In this document: positions 61,718 through 64,000 of the stretch, one piece after another
How positions within the stretch are numbered: the stretch's first letter is position 1
How the letters are laid out: the number at the start of each line of letters is the position of its first letter
Source: an uncultured Prevotella sp.
Lineage (GTDB): Bacteria; Bacteroidota; Bacteroidia; Bacteroidales; Bacteroidaceae
Assembly: GCA_938028745.1 (NCBI GenBank)
Contig: CALIZL010000020.1
Coordinates: forward strand, 1 to 64,000
Direction of reading: 5' to 3'
Length of the DNA: 64,000 nucleotides
Notes under the pieces: model-generated
The model's database searches: none
Seen by the model: the letters and a program-made list of their open reading frames with translations, nothing else
Told to the model about the DNA's origin: nothing
Program-made: the position numbers and the translations under genes

Positions 61718-62306
61718 ACCCTTGTTCCTTTAACCATTCTAATGCCTGAGGTAAAGCAAAGTGAAGCTTATCGATACTTTTAAGTGAATCGTGAAAAGTG
61801 ATGATAGAGCCATTGCGCGCATAACGCTTAACGTTGTTGAGAACGTCTTCAGCCGTCATCCACTTCGAGTAATCGCGTGTAACGAGGTCCCACATCACCA
61901 CCTTATATGTACGACTTAGCCATGCGTATTGGCTAGGGCGCATCCATCCGTGGGGCGGTCTAAAAAGGTTGGAATGTATCAGTTCGTCGGCCCGCTTTGC
62001 GTTATTGGTGTACGTTTTGATGGTGTGCTTAGCCCCACCCATGTGGTTATAGGTATGATTTCCCACCCGATGCCCAGCATCTACAATGCGTTGGTACAGT
62101 TCGGGATAGCGTTCAACGTTCTCGCCAACCATAAAGAAGGTGGCACGAGCCCCAAACTTAGCCAGCGTTTCGAGAATGAAAGGGGTGGATTCGGGTATTG
62201 GGCCATCGTCGAAAGTGAGGTAAACGGAACGGTCGTTCTTATCCATACGCCACAGGGCATGCGGATAAAGCCAACGTAACCATATTGCGGGTTGTTCGAT
62301 TATCAT
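61695..62306 (-). CDS. Polysaccharide deacetylase (NodB-type) family protein
   Basis: A 203-residue carbohydrate esterase family 4 domain: LTFDDGPIPEST (metal-binding Asp), GHRVGNHTYNHMGG (the His pair), RPPHGWMRPSQY, WDLVTRDY and the late ITFHDSLKS. No signal peptide or membrane anchor is visible, so it may act in the cytoplasm or be exported otherwise. Substrate not assignable: peptidoglycan or another N-acetylated sugar. Coupled to queG by overlap. A large hairpin lies 22 bases upstream. Confidence 0.85.
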   Translation of the reverse strand: MIIEQPAIWLRWLYPHALWRMDKNDRSVYLTFDDGPIPESTPFILETLAKFGARATFFMVGENVERYPELYQRIVDAGHRVGNHTYNHMGGAKHTIKTYTNNAKRADELIHSNLFRPPHGWMRPSQYAWLSRTYKVVMWDLVTRDYSKWMTAEDVLNNVKRYARNGSIITFHDSLKSIDKLHFALPQALEWLKEQGYEFKTFE

Positions 62307-62327
62307 CGTTCAAACGTAGTGTCAGAC

Positions 62328-62417
62328 GTGCAGCAGGTGCAAGAACCAGCGTTCCCCATAGCCAAGGGCATTTGCGCGTGACTAAGACCAAACCTCGTTC
62401 TTACACCTGCTTTGCAC
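62328..62417 (-). other. Long hairpin between the DUF2723 and deacetylase genes
   Basis: Outer arms GTGCA / TGCAC (62328-62332, 62413-62417), then GCAGGTG / CACCTGC, one C-A mismatch, then AAGAAC / GTTCTT, make an almost continuous 18-bp stem with a ~50-base loop. It begins 18 bases after the DUF2723 stop on the minus strand. No T-run follows, so it may be a processing site, mRNA stabiliser or factor-dependent attenuator. Confidence 0.6.
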
Positions 62418-62434
62418 ATCGTCATGTATATTCC

Positions 62435-64000
62435 TTATTCATCTCCCATGGGCATAGCCCCACCTTTTTCCTGATATTGCTTAAACAGCATGTTCAGTTT
62501 CTTCTCTTGTTGGGCAGCCGTTTGCTTGTCAACCATTCCCATTACGGATGCAGCTTGCCTGAGAACGTAAATCTGGTACATGCAGTCGTTCATCGAATTG
62601 GCAAAGCGCGAGCCGTCGAGCGTCAAGTACCAGTTAAGGTATTGCTGGGCGTTTGTCCACACGGCATTTGCCACTTCCTTAGCTTTCGCAGTCTGTCCAA
62701 GCAATGCGTAAGCACGAGCAATGTCCAATCCGCCATTCATATAGTTATAGGGGATGTTGTAAGCAGGCAGTTCCTTATCAGCCTTTTGCAGCACCTTGCT
62801 TGCCTTTTGCTTGTCGCCTTCGGAGATAAGGTGCAGTGCCAGCTGAGCTATAATTCGGCGATGGGTGTAGCACATGCGCATAACCGTTTCGTCGATATAG
62901 ATACCCTTGCGCGACAATCCGCCGTACTTGTAGCGGTTCATCACGTTGTTGTACGTCTTTTGCGTGTCGAAGTTCTTCGCACCTGGCGCATTTGTTGTGA
63001 ATGGCGTAATGCGGTTGGCTAGTCCTTCTTGCACAAAGTTGTCGCCAAGGTTCATGTAATTCTCCTGTCCGACGGTCGAGGCTACGTATATCGGACGTAC
63101 CCAGTTGCTCTGTGCAATCATCTCCAACATCATCAAGTCGCCCTTATACAAGGCATTTTTGCCTTTCAGAGAAATCACCATGCGGCTGGGTATGCTGTCG
63201 CTAGCCATCATCATGCCGCTCTTTCTCACTGCCGCCTTGTCGATAGTGACGTAAACCGTGTCGGTGGGTATGAAGTGAGCGTCCTTATCCTTAGAGCGAA
63301 CCCAGTTTTTAAGGATGTTCTTCAACTCAAACGGATCGTCGCCATACTTAGCTTTGGCCTCGTTGGGATAGTTTTTGTAGAAGTCGAGCAGCTGTTGTTT
63401 GGCTTGTGGCACCACTTCAACATACTCGTTGGTTCCCGAACAGAATTCAAGTCGCGGCCATGTGATGGGCACTGAGGGCGAATTGTAAGCAGGACGTTTC
63501 ATCTGGTCGATGTACCAGTCGGTTTGCAGGTAGCTAAGGTTGCAAACACGAGCATCGGTACGCACGCCTTCCACCTCTTGGTTGTACCACAAGGGGAATG
63601 TATCGTTGTCGCCATTGGTGAATATAATGGGGTTGCCTTCGTCTTGAAGGGTCATCAAATAGTTTTGTCCGAAGTCGCGACACGTATCCCTATGGCTACG
63701 GTCGTGGTCGTCCCAGTTCTGCGAAGCCATTTGTATAGGGATGAGAAGGCATAGCGCAGCAACAACGGCCGAAACGATTGTACCTTCTACCTTTATACGC
63801 TTTTTAAGCAGGTCGATAATGGCTGCAACGCCCAAACCACACCAAATGGCGAAGGCATAGAACGAGGCTGCGTAGGCATAGTCGCGTTCGCGTGGTTGCG
63901 ATGGCGTCTGATTAAGGTAGATAACGATGGCCAACCCCGTCATGAAGAAGAGGAAGAACACCACCCAGAATTGCCTAATGCCACGTTGTCCGCGGAAGGC
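62435..64000 (-). CDS. DUF2723 membrane protein, C-terminal part (5' end outside window)
   Basis: The frame is open to the window edge, giving the last 521 residues of a protein usually over 1,000 long. The visible part starts in the last membrane helices (FWVVFFLFFMTGLAIVIYLNQ, then the family pattern RERDYAYAASFYAFAIW and GVAAIIDLL), followed by a large soluble domain with DHDRSHRDTCRDFGQNYL, FTNGDNDTFPLWY and a C-terminal helical region with TPR-like features. DUF2723 proteins are related to eukaryotic TMEM260 and are probable membrane glycosyltransferases. Substrate unknown. There is an internal GTG near 63964, but it is not the true start. Confidence 0.88.
   Translation of the reverse strand, partial: AFRGQRGIRQFWVVFFLFFMTGLAIVIYLNQTPSQPRERDYAYAASFYAFAIWCGLGVAAIIDLLKKRIKVEGTIVSAVVAALCLLIPIQMASQNWDDHDRSHRDTCRDFGQNYLMTLQDEGNPIIFTNGDNDTFPLWYNQEVEGVRTDARVCNLSYLQTDWYIDQMKRPAYNSPSVPITWPRLEFCSGTNEYVEVVPQAKQQLLDFYKNYPNEAKAKYGDDPFELKNILKNWVRSKDKDAHFIPTDTVYVTIDKAAVRKSGMMMASDSIPSRMVISLKGKNALYKGDLMMLEMIAQSNWVRPIYVASTVGQENYMNLGDNFVQEGLANRITPFTTNAPGAKNFDTQKTYNNVMNRYKYGGLSRKGIYIDETVMRMCYTHRRIIAQLALHLISEGDKQKASKVLQKADKELPAYNIPYNYMNGGLDIARAYALLGQTAKAKEVANAVWTNAQQYLNWYLTLDGSRFANSMNDCMYQIYVLRQAASVMGMVDKQTAAQQEKKLNMLFKQYQEKGGAMPMGDE

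Noticed and set aside
63964..63964. GTG at 63964 as the start of the DUF2723 gene
   Set aside because: The frame stays open to the window edge and the family has a long N-terminal membrane region, so the gene is cut by the window.

Overview
The window looks like a chromosomal segment of a Prevotella-like member of the Bacteroidales. Grounds: many promoters carry the Bacteroidota -7 element TAnnTTTG(C), several with a TTTG/TTG -33 element 18-22 bases upstream. The gene content also fits: a MurF-alanine racemase fusion, a FimB/Mfa2-like fimbrial lipoprotein, a C10 (streptopain/interpain-type) protease, DUF2723, DUF4738 and DUF349 proteins, a FeoB-associated Cys-rich protein, and a MetH without its reactivation domain. 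No phage, conjugative element, full insertion sequence or CRISPR array is visible. This is mostly housekeeping sequence cut by unusual non-coding repeats.

Layout. 1-482: 3' part of a composite repeat (copy A). 483-5200 (minus): a DUF438/hemerythrin/PAS sensor-like protein, then the cobalamin lower-ligand genes cobU-cobT-cobS-cobC. 5418-8711: an OmpA-type protein, an acyl-ACP thioesterase and a fimbrial-type lipoprotein. 8712-10051: repeat copy B. 10052-12301: a four-gene ECF sigma / anti-sigma-like / periplasmic / outer-membrane barrel operon. 12630-17199 (minus): AspT-type transporter, DUF349 protein, CorA. 17836-19395: secreted C10 cysteine protease. 20032-24972: sppA, lpxK, punA, thiL. 24973-26452: repeat copy C. 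26453-33716: seven tightly packed genes rfbC-ugd-DUF4738-ligA-B3/4-coaW-menA. 33799-34491: an AT-rich membrane protein. 34492-36131: repeat copy D. 36132-39730: tRNA-Cys, FeoB-associated protein, engB, an ABC-F protein, a PH-domain protein. 39905-43335: tandem acyl-CoA ligase paralogues, followed by a 233-bp element with perfect 18-bp inverted repeats. 43691-48379 (minus): ankyrin protein, metH, smpB, DMP19 protein. 48389-49540: repeat copy E. 49745-64000: murF-alr, a small barrel protein, a 6-TM protein, a SpoU methyltransferase, a head-GIN protein, a malic enzyme divergent from a TetR regulator, queG, a polysaccharide deacetylase and the 3' part of a DUF2723 gene.

Functional links. CobU/T/S/C attach the nucleotide loop of cobalamin from corrinoid precursors. 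MetH needs cobalamin and QueG is a cobalamin-binding family, so the segment both salvages and uses B12. LpxK, the O-antigen sugar enzymes RfbC and Ugd, SppA, MurF-Alr and the OMPs serve the envelope.

The most unusual content is the ~1-kb composite repeat, present five times (A-E) in both orientations and always built in the same order: an inverted repeat around a -7-like element, a run of 7/8-base units, a conserved spacer with a covarying hairpin, an array of ~22-bp units, a conserved block, then a conserved ribosome-binding site and an ATG opening a short frame beginning ML(K/N)-F-LLKTRQ. I do not recognise it as a described element. It may be a non-autonomous mobile repeat, an RNA-producing unit or a short-peptide locus.
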